Positions 37,669 through 48,443 of a stretch of DNA of 64,000 bases are shown here, in pieces. This DNA is from Serilophus lunatus (Eukaryota > Chordata > Aves > Passeriformes > Eurylaimidae), in NCBI GenBank assembly GCA_013399895.1, contig VXBA01004387.1:1360136-1424135 (forward strand), given 5' to 3'. The notes under the pieces were generated by a model that was given only the letters and a program-made list of their open reading frames with translations, ran no database searches and was not told where the DNA came from. How positions within the stretch are numbered: the first letter of the stretch is position 1; each line of letters starts with the position of its first letter. The translations under genes were made by a program, and so were the position numbers.

Positions 37669-40600
37669 CTGGAGTAAGTACTCCAGGACAGACCTGAAAG
37701 CCATGGCAGGAAGGTGAACTCCTCCCCTTTGTAATTTCTCCAGATTTACCCTGCTCCTGATTTGCCTAAATTTACTCATTCTCCAAAAGGAATGAGGCTC
37801 TCTGGCACTGAGCCCTTAGTGAATTACTGACACTTTGCAACCTGTGCATGTTCAGTAACCTATGACTGAAATGCTACATTTTTATTTACTGATATCTTTT
37901 TTGCCCTGACAGCCCACATGACATTTGATTGACATGTACATTAAGGCTGGCGTTTTCTTTCTAAAAATTCCAGTGGAGAAAACAAAATTCCACAATCCTC
38001 CAAACAGCTCCTCAGTATTGGAGCAGATTTGTGGGACTTGAAAACGGGAATTCTGTGTGCAGTGACAGGAAATGTTTATTAGGTGGCGTAAAAACCCTTA
38101 TTTACATAATTAAGTAATGATACTTTTTTAATAATACTTTTTCTTAACTGCTTCTGTTACTATAATATAATGTATACAGATTATTTTTCTGTTTTTTATC
38201 TAAATTTTTTAATTCCATGTACCTGATTCAGTGGCAACTCAGACTTTATGTTCAACAAATAGAAAAGCAACACAACTACTTTTTTCTCTGTTATAAACAC
38301 AGTATATCTGTTCATTCAGGGTTGGATTTTTGATCCAGCTGAATAAAACAAATCAAGGAGTGAATCCACTTCTCCCCCTTGCCCCAAATGCCTCTCTGTC
38401 CATGGTGTGCTGGGTGTAAGAAGAGCAGGATGCCTGACCCAGTGCTCCTCAATGAAGGGATGAAATGGTGTCATTCCAGCAAATCTGAGCGTGCAGAGTC
38501 ATCCAGCAAGGGCTGAATTGAAAAAAAAAAGAGCTGAGAAAGTGCTTCTTGCCTTCCCTGGGAGCTGCAGCTCCCAGAGCAAAGCCATGCTGTCAGCAGC
38601 AGGGTCACAGGGCTCAGGACCTGCTCTAACACCGGGCCAGCTGACTCACGAGCAGCTCTTTTATTCATAAAAAAAGAGGGCTATAAATAACACCCCAACA
38701 ATGAAGATCTGCTGGGTAGTGTTTTTCCATCCTGGCTTAGACAGTTAAAGCCTGCACAGGGGATGATTTGCCTAGCACATGGTGATAAGATAAATAGTTG
38801 CTGTAGTGACAAGGACAATAAGGGAATTACTGGCATTTTTTAACTTCCGAGTGTTGAGTCTCTGGGATCAAGGTGCATTCTGAGCACGTAGAGCAGCAGG
38901 GAGGTGCCAGGTGCTGTCAGCCTTCAAGGGCATCCACGAGACACTTTGCTCTTGGGCTTTTCTCTTTCCTGAGGATGGTCCTCAGTGGGGACCTGAACCA
39001 ATTCTCTTTGATGGATTTTTTTCCACTCTCTGGGAGCTAAAAGCCTGTTAGACATCCTCTGTTCAGGACTGAAAAGCTGAGGGTTAGAAATTTTGATCTT
39101 GGAAATCAGGATTCTTGGTTTGATTTTTTTCTTTTTTTTTTTTCTCCTTTCTAAACCTTCCAGCTATTAAAGTGATAATAAAAGTGACTGTGGTTATGTT
39201 AATTAAGCTTTTATTTGTGGTAGAAAGTGAAGGCACACTCAGGGAAACACATTCCCTTCCCTTATAAAGCCTGTAATCTAAATAAGCAGGGCACACATCA
39301 TGTGATCTCCTTATTTTTTTCTAAAGAAACTCACCTGACAGGTGCTTGGTTATCAGTTCTCAATGGCATCGTTTCAGACAGTTCTGAAAGGAATTGCACT
39401 CTGGGTGTGTTTGATGTAAAGCCTTTGGACACTGAGACTCAGACTGGCTTGGGTCAAAATCCTGGTCACAAATGACCCAGGAGGAACTGTCCCTGCAATG
39501 GGAGAGGGAAGCACTTCCAAGAGACAAGTTTCACAATTAGTGAGTCGGGAACCCCACCCCTCAGTGGGACAAAACACACGGAGTGCTCTTCCTTTAGTTG
39601 TGTGTTGTCATTTTATTCATTAGAATTCCCTCAGCACTGAACAGGAAATCTGGAATTTCATAGCTCTTGGTGAATCAGAAACATTAATCTTCACCTTCCA
39701 TGTGAAAACGTGGGCTGGCTCTGATTCTCCCTGAGTCTGCTCTATTGGGAACAAGCACAAGGTCATTTCCACGGAACAGTTAGGAGCAGGGATAAGATAT
39801 TTTCTGGCTTCTTCACATCTCAGCAGTGGAAGGCTTTGGTTTTTTTGGAGCACCTGGATTTAGGTATTTATTCACATTTGTTTCCTTTGTGACAACATAA
39901 TGCAAATTCCCCAGAGGTGACAACAGCACTTCTGGCATCTCAGAGAGGTGTTCTGGCTCTGCATAGAGGGGAGAGGGTCTGCTTTGGGGGGTGTCCTTGC
40001 AACAAACCATCCTTTCCAATATTCTGTGGCTTCTAGGTGTCTTGCTGAACAGCACTGGGAGACTTGAAGCTTGATGGTCTCTTCACTTTATGTGCCTGGT
40101 GGGGGCTGTGGGGGCAGAGCTGGGATGTTGGATAACCCCAAAGCTGTGAGGCAAAAATGCCTCCAAGAAAGTGGGTGGGGGAGGAGCAGAGCTCTCTGTT
40201 TTCAAAACATGACAGAAAAAACTTGGAAGGAGATCATACACCCCGTCTGTGCCTTCCTCTCCAAAAAGGAAGACTTTAATCTGCATAAATTAAAACATAA
40301 ATTGAATAAATAGGCTCCTTATTTGTATTACTCCCTTTCATGACTGTTTCTTCTTTGCAGGCCTCGTGATGCCCATTGGGAGAGTGAGCAGATGGATATT
40401 TTGGTCTCCTGGCTTTGCTGAAGGCCATGGCAATGAACCTTGGATCCATGGCATGGCTCTGCCTCCATGTGTGGCATGGCTGTTTTTTGGCTCAGGTTGG
40501 GGATTGTCTGCAGTGGGATGAGTGCAGGGACAGCTGGGAAAAAGCTGAACTATTGCATTTCCCAGCAAGGTCTGAATGAGAGCAGGAGTTGACTGGGAGT

Positions 40601-43292
40601 TCAGGGAGAATGTGACAGGTAAGAAACCAGGACAGTAAAACCCCTCATCCTTTCAGTGCCTGGTTTTTCCAGTGGGTCACTTTGCAGGTGACACCAAAGC
40701 ACCTGCAGCTCGTGCTACAACTCTCTGTGGATTCTCATTTTCATCACATGGATGCAGCTCCATCTCCTGTAGTTTCAGGCATAACTCCAGTTCCTCAGAG
40801 TATTGTCAGCACCAAGGACATAGAGCTGTGCTTGTTGTCCAAGGGTTACTGAGCAGAGCAGATTGTGAGCTCAGGTGGGTGAAGTTGGATTTTCCACAAC
40901 AGCCACTTGAATCACCATTAAAAATTCAGCCAGAAGCTTCTCATTTCTTTTCCTCAGTCTCTTCAACATGTTCAGTGATCATTATCTTCTCCACAGGCAC
41001 AATCATCAGGTAATTCCTCTTGAACTTTAAGATCATCTACAAAATAAGTCCATTTCTTAACCTATGACACACATCAAAACAACACTAATTTGGACTTTGA
41101 GATTAAAAAAGTAAAAACAATTGACAACTAAAATAAAAACAATTGCAGAACCAAAAAATGTAGAAGGTGAAATGTAGATAACTATAAATCAAAGGCTGCC
41201 AAGAGCAAGGTACAGCCAGTGTTTGAGGTATCAGCCTGAGACTCATGAGATTAAATTGACTTCTCTGGACTTCTGAGTGATCTTAAACAAATAATGTGAC
41301 TGTTCTTTTCCCGTTTATGGGATGTAGATAACACCCTTTCCTCACTGGTGCATAGGGACAGTAAGTACAAGGAAAATCACACAGTTCCTGGAATATGGGA
41401 ATAGAAAAACACCCTTGAACTGAGGTTGTTACAGCAGAGGCTCATGTAGCAGCTCTCTCTGTTTTCAATTCAAAGGAGTTTCCATCCGGTTTTGAGAACT
41501 CCAACTGTATCACAGAGGGTTGGAATAGACAAATTTGGGGTTTTCCGTGTCTCAAAGCCCACTAATAAAAGCAGTTCCCACTCTAATATTGTCTCCCTTA
41601 ATTTAGCAACATTATGCTAATTTTTACGCAGTTCTAACGGGGAAATAAGATCACAAAGCTTTTTGTGAAGAGCTGTTTATGCTGCTTGATATTATTTTAA
41701 TTGCATCCTGATCTCATATCATTCAGTGTTTTGTGCTCAAACACCAAATTTTCAAATTACAGCAATTTCAAGTAGCATTTTTAGGAATATCCAGAGCACT
41801 TTGCATTATTAACAGGATTTGCTGAGTCGAGGTGTTGGCACTGATGAGGTGACAGAAATAGTGGAGCCCTTGTTCAGCAGCAACCTCACACCAGAGGTGG
41901 CTGACAAGGCTGTCTGAGGTGGGTTACAGGATGCACAAAGGATGGTTTATCAGGGACACTGGGAGAAGAATATTTTATAGGATGCTAATACCTCCACAGG
42001 CTTGATCAATCAATTCTCAGCCCTTATTTCTATATAATCATCCTTTTAATTTCTTTCTGAGCGCCTGAAATCCTGCAGAATGTATTTCTTGTGTCCAGTA
42101 ATTGTGTACCACTAACTGCCCACTAACCTGAATACATTTCAATAGAAAAAAAGAAGCCCTAGAATTTTCCTTTTTAAAAGCCCAAATTTCTTTGGTTGTA
42201 AATTTGGCAGAGCTATCAGAGTTCACAGACTCCCAGCTCTAGAGCTGGAATTGCTGCTGCAACAATCTGATGTCAGTGCTGAATGTGGAAAGCCCACAAA
42301 CTCAGCTGAGCTTCTTGGCAATATCATGGTATAAAATTGTTACTAATGGAAATTAATTCTTTGTTAATTAAATCAGAATAAATTTGGATGTAACATGGCT
42401 TTACCTGGGTAACTGTGCTGCTCACCTGAACTGCTCTGCTGTTTAAAATCCCTCTGCTCCCACTGAACCCTGTATTTTGTTCCAGCAGTGCCCTCTGCTG
42501 AGAGCAAGGAATGTGTGTCCTGCGAGCTTTTTTCCCCAAGTGTCGAGTATTTTAAATCTTGTTCTCAAACACCATTTGCCTTCAAAAAGATGGAGAAAGA
42601 AATACAATGATATTGGGTTTGGTTTATTAATGTACAAGTCCCACGTTAAATAAAAACCAAGGCATGACTTGTGCTTGCTGGTTTGTAGCTACATTCTCAT
42701 CTAAGAATTTAAGGTGGAAAAAATGGCATTTTCCAAACTGTTTAGGCAGGAGCTGGGGTCCAGTTTGGTGGCCTGGATGTTCTTCTTATTTCAGCTCCAT
42801 CAGTCCTCCCCCTCCAAACCCATAACATTCAGTTCTCCATTTCCTGACTCTCTAATCCTTTATAATCTAATTTACTTATGAATTAAAGCTGAATTCACAT
42901 TCAAGCTGGTTTAGAATATCCTTAAAAATTTTTAAACTATCGATGTAATCCCTCATTTTCATGAAACCTGGCCAGCTTTCCACCTGACAGAGGTTGTCTT
43001 CAGCAGATCACCCGTGTAGTAGCAAATGTGTTTCCCAGTTTTGGCTGTCCTAGCAACCCAATGGTAACTGGCCATGCCCTGAGTTGGAAACTTGAATATT
43101 TAAAAGCACATGTGGTTAAAGTTTAATCCACTGTCATGATGATGATGATGATGTGGCAACAGAAGCTGCGTGTCAGGATCCATTCTGCACCTGGAGAACA
43201 CGGTGGCAGCAGCTCTCCTGTGCTGTGGCCTCTTACAGAGCATGGGATGAGTAAAGCCCAACTCCTTAAGGGCTGAAAGAAGGATTTCCACC
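37669..43292. other. Intergenic interval between CA4 and the GPCR gene
   Basis: The two genes diverge here. I see no exon chain, RNA gene or well-preserved repeat. It includes several AT-rich stretches (37,900-38,280, 41,050-41,200) and an (ATG)6 microsatellite at 43,136-43,153. A TATTTAAAAG motif at 43,098-43,107 could belong to the GPCR promoter, but that is only suggestive. Confidence 0.55.
43136..43153. repeat. (ATG)6 microsatellite
   Basis: Six ATG units lie 140 bases upstream of the GPCR start codon. No ORF of note starts from it. Confidence 0.95.
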
Positions 43293-44261
43293 ATGAACGG
43301 ATTCCCAAACTGCTCTGCCAACTACACAGACATCTGGAGCCATTCTTTGGTGCTTGCCCTGGGCATCCCTCAGCTGACCATCAACGTGGCGTCCGTGATC
43401 TTCAACTGCACCGTCATCTTCACCCGCCTGGCCATGAGGGACCTGCACAAGCCCATCTCGATTCTCTTCTGCAATTTGGCTGTTTCTGATCTCTTCACCA
43501 GCTTTTCTGGCTTTTGGATTACCATGCAGTTCATCACCAACCCTGACATGACAATCTTTGGCTCCGAGGACATGCTTGCACCTTATGCCTTATATACAAC
43601 GTCCATTTTATCCACCATCTACAACCTGGTGAGCGTCGGGATCGAGCGGTACCTGGCTGTGGCTGAGAGCATGAGGACGAGGTTCAGGGTTGCCAGAAAC
43701 CATTCCATAGCCGTGGTTTGCACCAACTGGGTCCTCGCTTTCTTTCTGGGCTGCTTGCCACTGATGGGGTGGAACTGCTTGCACACAGACAAGAGTATCT
43801 CAGTCCTCTACAGCCCGTTTTGTGTCAACTACCTCATCTTCATCTGCATCCCCAATTTAGTGGTGGCGTTTACTGTCCCTCTGTTCACTTACCTGAGAAT
43901 CATTATCATCCTGAGGAAGAGGAAGCTGAGAATGAAGGCGTGTGGACAAGCCAGTGGCAGCTACAAGTCAGCTGAAATCCAGGTGGCCAGGACCAGCATC
44001 TTCATTTGGCTCCTGGCCCTGATCTCCTACGCCCCTTTCTTCGCTGGAGTCATTTTTGATGCCACCAACCAGCAGTGCCACATCGACCTCTACCCAGGTG
44101 TCTACATCTTCAGGAACTGCACAGCCATGCTGATAACCATCAACTGCCTGGGAAACCCCATCATCTACACCCTCAAACTCAAGACTCTGGGGGCCAAGCT
44201 GAAAGCTCTGAAATGCCCCTCCACCAGCCGCATCCGAGCCTGCACCATTGAGAACATGTAG
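43293..44261 (+). CDS. Intronless class A GPCR, lysophospholipid/cannabinoid/GPR3-like, unnamed
   Basis: A single 322-codon frame with a good start context (CCACCATGA). Seven membrane segments lie near residues 20-44, 54-80, 95-120, 138-158, 178-205, 233-255 and 270-293. Class A anchors are visible: Asn38 (1.50), Asp66 (2.50, NLAVSD), ERY 118-120 (3.50 = Arg119), Trp146 (4.50), Pro248 (6.50), NPIIY 288-292, and Cys308 for palmitoylation. Sequons are at Asn6 and Asn10. LPLMGWNC plus Cys162/Cys177 within loop 2, and no Cys at the start of helix 3, are features of the EDG/MECA cluster (S1P, LPA, cannabinoid, GPR3/6/12, melanocortin receptors). A lipid ligand is inference. Helix 6 reads SYAP where CWxP is usual. 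I do not recognise it as any named mammalian receptor. Confidence 0.93.
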   Translation: MNGFPNCSANYTDIWSHSLVLALGIPQLTINVASVIFNCTVIFTRLAMRDLHKPISILFCNLAVSDLFTSFSGFWITMQFITNPDMTIFGSEDMLAPYALYTTSILSTIYNLVSVGIERYLAVAESMRTRFRVARNHSIAVVCTNWVLAFFLGCLPLMGWNCLHTDKSISVLYSPFCVNYLIFICIPNLVVAFTVPLFTYLRIIIILRKRKLRMKACGQASGSYKSAEIQVARTSIFIWLLALISYAPFFAGVIFDATNQQCHIDLYPGVYIFRNCTAMLITINCLGNPIIYTLKLKTLGAKLKALKCPSTSRIRACTIENM

Positions 44262-45085
44262 GTGGGAGTGGCCCAGGCAGTGGAGAGGTCTGGAACCACA
44301 CTGGGCTCAGAGGGATCCAAAACACGTGTGGACGTAGCACTTGGGGACTGGGTTTAGTGGTTGATGGTTGGACATGATGGTTTTGGAGGTCTTTTCCAAC
44401 CTTAACAACCCTGGGATTCCATTCCTGCCTGTGCCCGGGTGCTTCCAAGGGTACAGAGTCCAGCTGTGAAAGGGGAGCTGGAGCTTTGTGGCTTTCAAAG
44501 CCTTCAGCAGGGAGGGACTGTGCTGGTTTGCAGCTCTCCTTGGTGAAGCAGCACGTTGTGTGTCCCTGGTTTGTCTTGCCATCAAATGAGATCAGGGGAG
44601 CTGTTTTCCTCAGAGATAAAAATAACCCCATTAGCCCTGTTTACTTTGTGTTTGGAAATTGGCTGTTGCTGCGCCTGCTCTGCTGCTGAGACTCACATCC
44701 CCCTTGTGTGGTTTGTCTGGCTTGGAAGGCAGTTAAATGGCTGGAAAATTCTCAGTAATCTGGGGGAAATTGCCATTTTACTTTCTCATTTAGAGTCAGT
44801 CAAATTGTCTCTTTGACTGTTGGATGAATCTTCATTAACAGGGTGCTCAGCCCTGTTTTCTTGCTGTAATTTTCACCGCAGTGTGTAGCTGGTTGATAAG
44901 TTTTAGTGAGACATTTGTGGCCACACCTTTCATGTTTCTGCTTATAGAGGCACGCTCGAGTCTGTGGCTTGTGAAATTCGTGCTGTTCTGGGTGAAAACC
45001 TTGGCTGGATTCATCAGTGTCAGAACTGCAGTTGAACTCAACTGTACAAAACAAAATAAAAATGTCAAGACCAAGTATATTGTAA
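44262..45085 (+). other. Probable GPCR 3' untranslated region
   Basis: The first good AATAAA after the stop is at 45055-45060. The region contains a CR1 relic (44,329-44,422) and no coding signal. A second AATAAA near 45,384 is an alternative end. Confidence 0.45.
44329..44422 (+). repeat. CR1 LINE 3' end fragment
   Basis: It reads gtagcacttggggac, then gttgatggttggacatgatgg, then ggaggtcttttccaacctta, the plus-strand CR1 terminus. It would be part of the GPCR transcript if the predicted 3'UTR is right. Confidence 0.8.
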
Positions 45086-46239
45086 AAGAAAAAGGTCTTA
45101 TCCCCTCCCTCTCAAAAAAAAAAAGTTGGCTAATGACTATTTATTTAGTAGATATTATTTTATAAGATCTTAGGGGGATGGGTATTTATTCTTAGTTCCA
45201 CAGGGATATTTTCTAGAAGAATCTCAATGTTTAAATTCCTGATCTCTTGCCTGAACCAAGACACGTTTTTTAATCTTGCCTGAACCAGAAGCCTGAGTTT
45301 AACAGATCTGGTGACATGAGCTCATCTTGCTGGTTTTAAATTGTGCTCAGATGCTGCTCTATGGTATTTCATCAATGCACACCAATAAAAGGACCTCAAG
45401 AATCCACACAGTGATGATGCTTCCACGTTGATCCAACCCAAACCAGCCCTTCCAGCACACGTTGGAATTTCCAGGGATTTCTTTCTGGTTTCTTTACTTT
45501 GCTGATGTTGCTTGTCCTCTTCAAAAGGTTTGAGTGAACTAAGGGAAAATCCATCACTCTGATTGTGAGCAGATGTGAGAAAAGAGACATTTTAGGTAAG
45601 GAATGGATTCACCCACTAATGTAAGAAATGGGAAGTGCCATCACATTAACAAATCCACTATTCAGTGGTTTCCTTTATGGCTGTCAGACCCCTGTGCTGC
45701 TTCACATTGCAGGGGAATTTCTTTTGCCTGAATTAAAACTAAGGCATTTAAGGAAATGGATGGCACTAAGTGATACAGAATTAAAATGAATTATTGAAAT
45801 GCATAATGAAACCCAGGCAAGGTAATTTTTTTCCCCTCCATTTCCTCCTTCAGAGCACTGCTGTTCTCTCAGGGTTTCCTGGGAACTCCACCACAAAAAA
45901 CCCAAACATCTGTTTCACCCTAAATTTAACAACAGGAGCTTCAACCCAAACTCCCCACAGGGCAGATGGTGAAGATCATCACCCCGGGGGGGGTTGGTTA
46001 TGGTGTAATTTCTCTCCATCCCCATGTTGACATTGCCAAGGTGACAGGTGATGGGCACAACACAGGGACTGGCACTGGGAGAGCCACGGGGGCAGAGGAA
46101 CCCTGGCACAGCCCTCCCCTGGAGGTGTTCAGGGGCTGTCTGGGGCAGGTTTGGGGGTTTAGGGCTGCGAGGCTGCAACCCCAGGGTTTGCCAGCCTTGG
46201 CAATCCTATGAACCCTGTCAGAGCCCCTGGACAGGACCT
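45086..46239. other. Short intergenic stretch, nothing recognised
   Basis: No gene or RNA was seen. The part from about 45,960 becomes GC-rich; the ORFs in it show no domain features. Confidence 0.5.
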
Positions 46240-46640
46240 GTGTCTCTGTATCTATAACCCTATATATTTATATCTACTGTATCTGTCTACATCTCATCTC
46301 TCTCTCTATATATTTATATGTACAACTCTCTCTCCCCCCTCCTTCTCTCCCCCCTACAGAGATCTACCCCTATATATTTAGAGATCTGTAGCTAACATCT
46401 AGAGATCTATATACAGAGATCTATTACCTATTTCTATATCTAGAGATCTATTTATGTAGAGATCTATATCTACACATTTGGAGATCTATCTCTCTATATG
46501 TAGAGACCTGTAGGAATCATCTCTGTCTGTAGGTATCTATATCCATGTAGAGATCTAGGCGTAGAAACCCATCTCTAGATCTCTGGAGCTCTATATCTAA
46601 GGGTTTAGAGATCTCTGTCTAGAGATACCCACTTACATCT
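46240..46640. repeat. Degenerate AGATCT/TATATCTA-rich tandem array
   Basis: About 400 bases are built of diverged, irregularly spaced units such as tagagatctatatcta, agagatctgtag and ctatatatttatat. The core AGATCT is a 6-bp palindrome and recurs many times (for example in gagatct near 46,360, 46,383, 46,404, 46,419, 46,443 and 46,461). It stops about 30 bases before the CpG island of ZNHIT3. Confidence 0.85.
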
Positions 46641-46664
46641 CCATTTATCTCCATTATTTTCAGC

Positions 46665-47120
46665 CGCTCGCTCTGAGGGCGGGCCCGCCCGCTCGGCGCT
46701 GGATTAGCCGGCCTGGCCGGAAGCGGAAGCGGAAGTGTCGGTGTGCGAGCCATGCGGGCGGCGGGGCCGTGCGGGGAGTGCGGGGAGCGGGGCACGGGCC
46801 GGTACCGCTGCCCGCGCTGCGGCTGCGCTTAGTGAGCCCCGGGGGGCACGGGGGGCACGGGCTGGGACCGAGCAGTGAGCCCCGGCGGCGGGGGAGGGGG
46901 TTAATGCCGGGTTAGCGCGGTGCGGTTCTCCCCGGTCTCTCTCACGCGTGTCCTCCCGCAGCTGCTCCGTGCGGTGCTGCCGCAGCCACCGCGGGACGTG
47001 CCCGCCCGCGGGACAGTCCGCGGGGCGCCAGGAGTCGGGATCCACCAGGGAAGGGGAGCGGGAACCCCCCGCGGCCGAGCCGGGGCCCTGGAACGTGCGG
47101 GACATCCTGGGCGAGGAGGA
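46665..47120 (+). promoter_or_regulatory. ZNHIT3: ZNHIT3 CpG-island promoter
   Basis: GC-rich DNA dense in CpG begins abruptly after the array. No TATA box is present. CCGGAAGCGGAAGCGGAAGTG at 46,717-46,737, 15 bases before the ATG, gives three overlapping ETS/GABPA-type GGAAG cores, typical of housekeeping start sites. Confidence 0.75.
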
Positions 47121-47507
47121 CGAGCGGGATCGTGTCCCGCTGGACAGACTCGAGCTCTTGGGTAATTCGGCAGAGCCAGCGGGGACTCCCCGTTGCCAGG
47201 AGTTGCAGTTCCCTGTCCCGGGGCTCCTTGGAAGGTTGTTTCCAAAATAAGGGTGGTCTGAACTCCCTCTGTGACTGCCGAGGATTAGTCGTGCTTGTAT
47301 TTTTTTCTTTTCGCAGGGAACTCCGAAGAACTGAGGGCTTTGCTCCTGAACCCGCACCTGAGGCAGCTGCTCCTCACCCTGGACCAGGCCCCGGACAAAA
47401 GCTCCCTCCTGAGGAAGCTGATGCAGGAGCCCCTCTTTGTGGAGTTTGCCGATTGCTGCCTCGGGGTGGTGGAGCCTCCTGAGAAGGAGAACGTGATTCC
47501 CGAGTGA
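46752..47507 (+). CDS. ZNHIT3: Zinc finger HIT domain protein 3, complete
   Basis: Exons 46752-46831, 46962-47161 and 47317-47507, GT-AG, phases 2 and 1, give 156 residues (human about 155). ZNHIT3 helps assemble box C/D snoRNPs with NUFIP1 in the nucleus, and was first found as thyroid-receptor interactor 3. The HIT finger is visible at the N-terminus with spacing Cys7-Cys10-Cys20-Cys23-Cys28-Cys32-His36-Cys40, crossing the first intron. A disordered Gly/Arg/Glu linker follows with the acidic ILGEEDERD patch. The conserved NUFIP1-binding end comes last: LLLNPHLRQLL and MQEPLFVEFADCCLGVVEP. The linker is unusually GC-rich. The start is the first ATG in the CpG island and gives the expected length. 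Confidence 0.96.
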
Positions 47508-48443
47508 GCTGCTGTGGGAATGCTGCTCTGTCCTGGGGCTCTGGGGGGTTTGGTCCCTCTGCCCGTGGGTGTCACTGCAGACAGGGACAGAGCTGAGCAC
47601 ATTTCTAGAACCTGGGGGTTGAACTTGCTCTTCTCTGGCCTTGCTCCCTGTTGGTTCAGAAGTATCAACAACGGTGGGAAATGGTGCTTGACAATGGCAA
47701 TGTTAAATATATTTGCATTTATTTTAATCCACAGGTACTCAAATATTTTTGTTCTCTAGACATTGCTGGGGTCAGTCAGACACCCTGACAAGGCATGGAG
47801 CAGGTTTTTTAAAACGACAGACAGAGAGGAGCTGGACATTTTCAAAACCCACGAGCAGCAAAGGGCACAGAGCACCTCTGAGGAGACTCTGGGCAGGGCA
47901 GAGCTGTTTGGGGAGCTCTACAAACACATGGCAGCTGTTAGAGTTCATAGATTTTGGTCATAGAGATAAAAAAGCAAGAGCCCAACCTTGCTTTTCCCTG
48001 AGACATCTGCCCTTAGTGTTACATTGGCTGCTCCTCCCTCAGTCAGGCAAAAGTGTTCCAGGGTTGGGGAACACTCCTGGTCAGGCAGGAGGGTTGTACC
48101 TCTGAGAATCCAGCAGGAATCAGGAGTTGCAGGATTTGCTTTCTCCTGGCCAGCCTCTGGCTTCTCCAGGTAGTGCCAGCAGTGTTCAGTTCAAGTATTT
48201 CTTGCTTAAAGCACCTGATTTGCTTGAATTGATTGTTGCTGGTATTTGCTGTAACATGTGCACGTGTGGAGGAGCTCCCCCCACACGCCTGAAATTGGAC
48301 ACGGATTAAATTCCATTATTCTGGACACACAAGGCATTGGGGTGAAAGCTCTGAGGTAGCAGCAGCTGTGGACAGGGAGGGATTTGAAAGCAGCAGCTTG
48401 CACAGAGCCCTTCCCTGAAGGCCAAGGGCTGCAGGGCCAGGGC
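47508..48443. other. Interval between convergent ZNHIT3 and MYO19 3' ends
   Basis: Only 936 bases separate the two stop codons. A minus-strand AATAAA at 47723-47718 could end MYO19, and a plus-strand ATTAAA at 48305-48310 could end ZNHIT3, so the 3'UTRs may overlap. The interval also holds a 67-codon frame that opens directly after a splice-acceptor-like sequence (47,760-47,963). Confidence 0.5.
47760..47963 (+). other. Candidate 3' exon: acceptor-bounded 67-codon frame
   Basis: TTTTTGTTCTCTAG immediately precedes a frame starting ACATTGCTGGGG and ending at TAG 47961-47963. The peptide is charged and helical-looking (DREELDIFKTHEQQRA, LFGELYKHMAAVRV). It lies 252 bases after the ZNHIT3 stop. 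I do not recognise the protein. It could be an alternative ZNHIT3 last exon or chance. Confidence 0.25.

Noticed and set aside
46704..47600. A 298-codon minus-strand frame across ZNHIT3
   Set aside because: It is antisense to the GC-rich ZNHIT3 exons, with Pro/Arg/Ser-rich composition typical of shadows.
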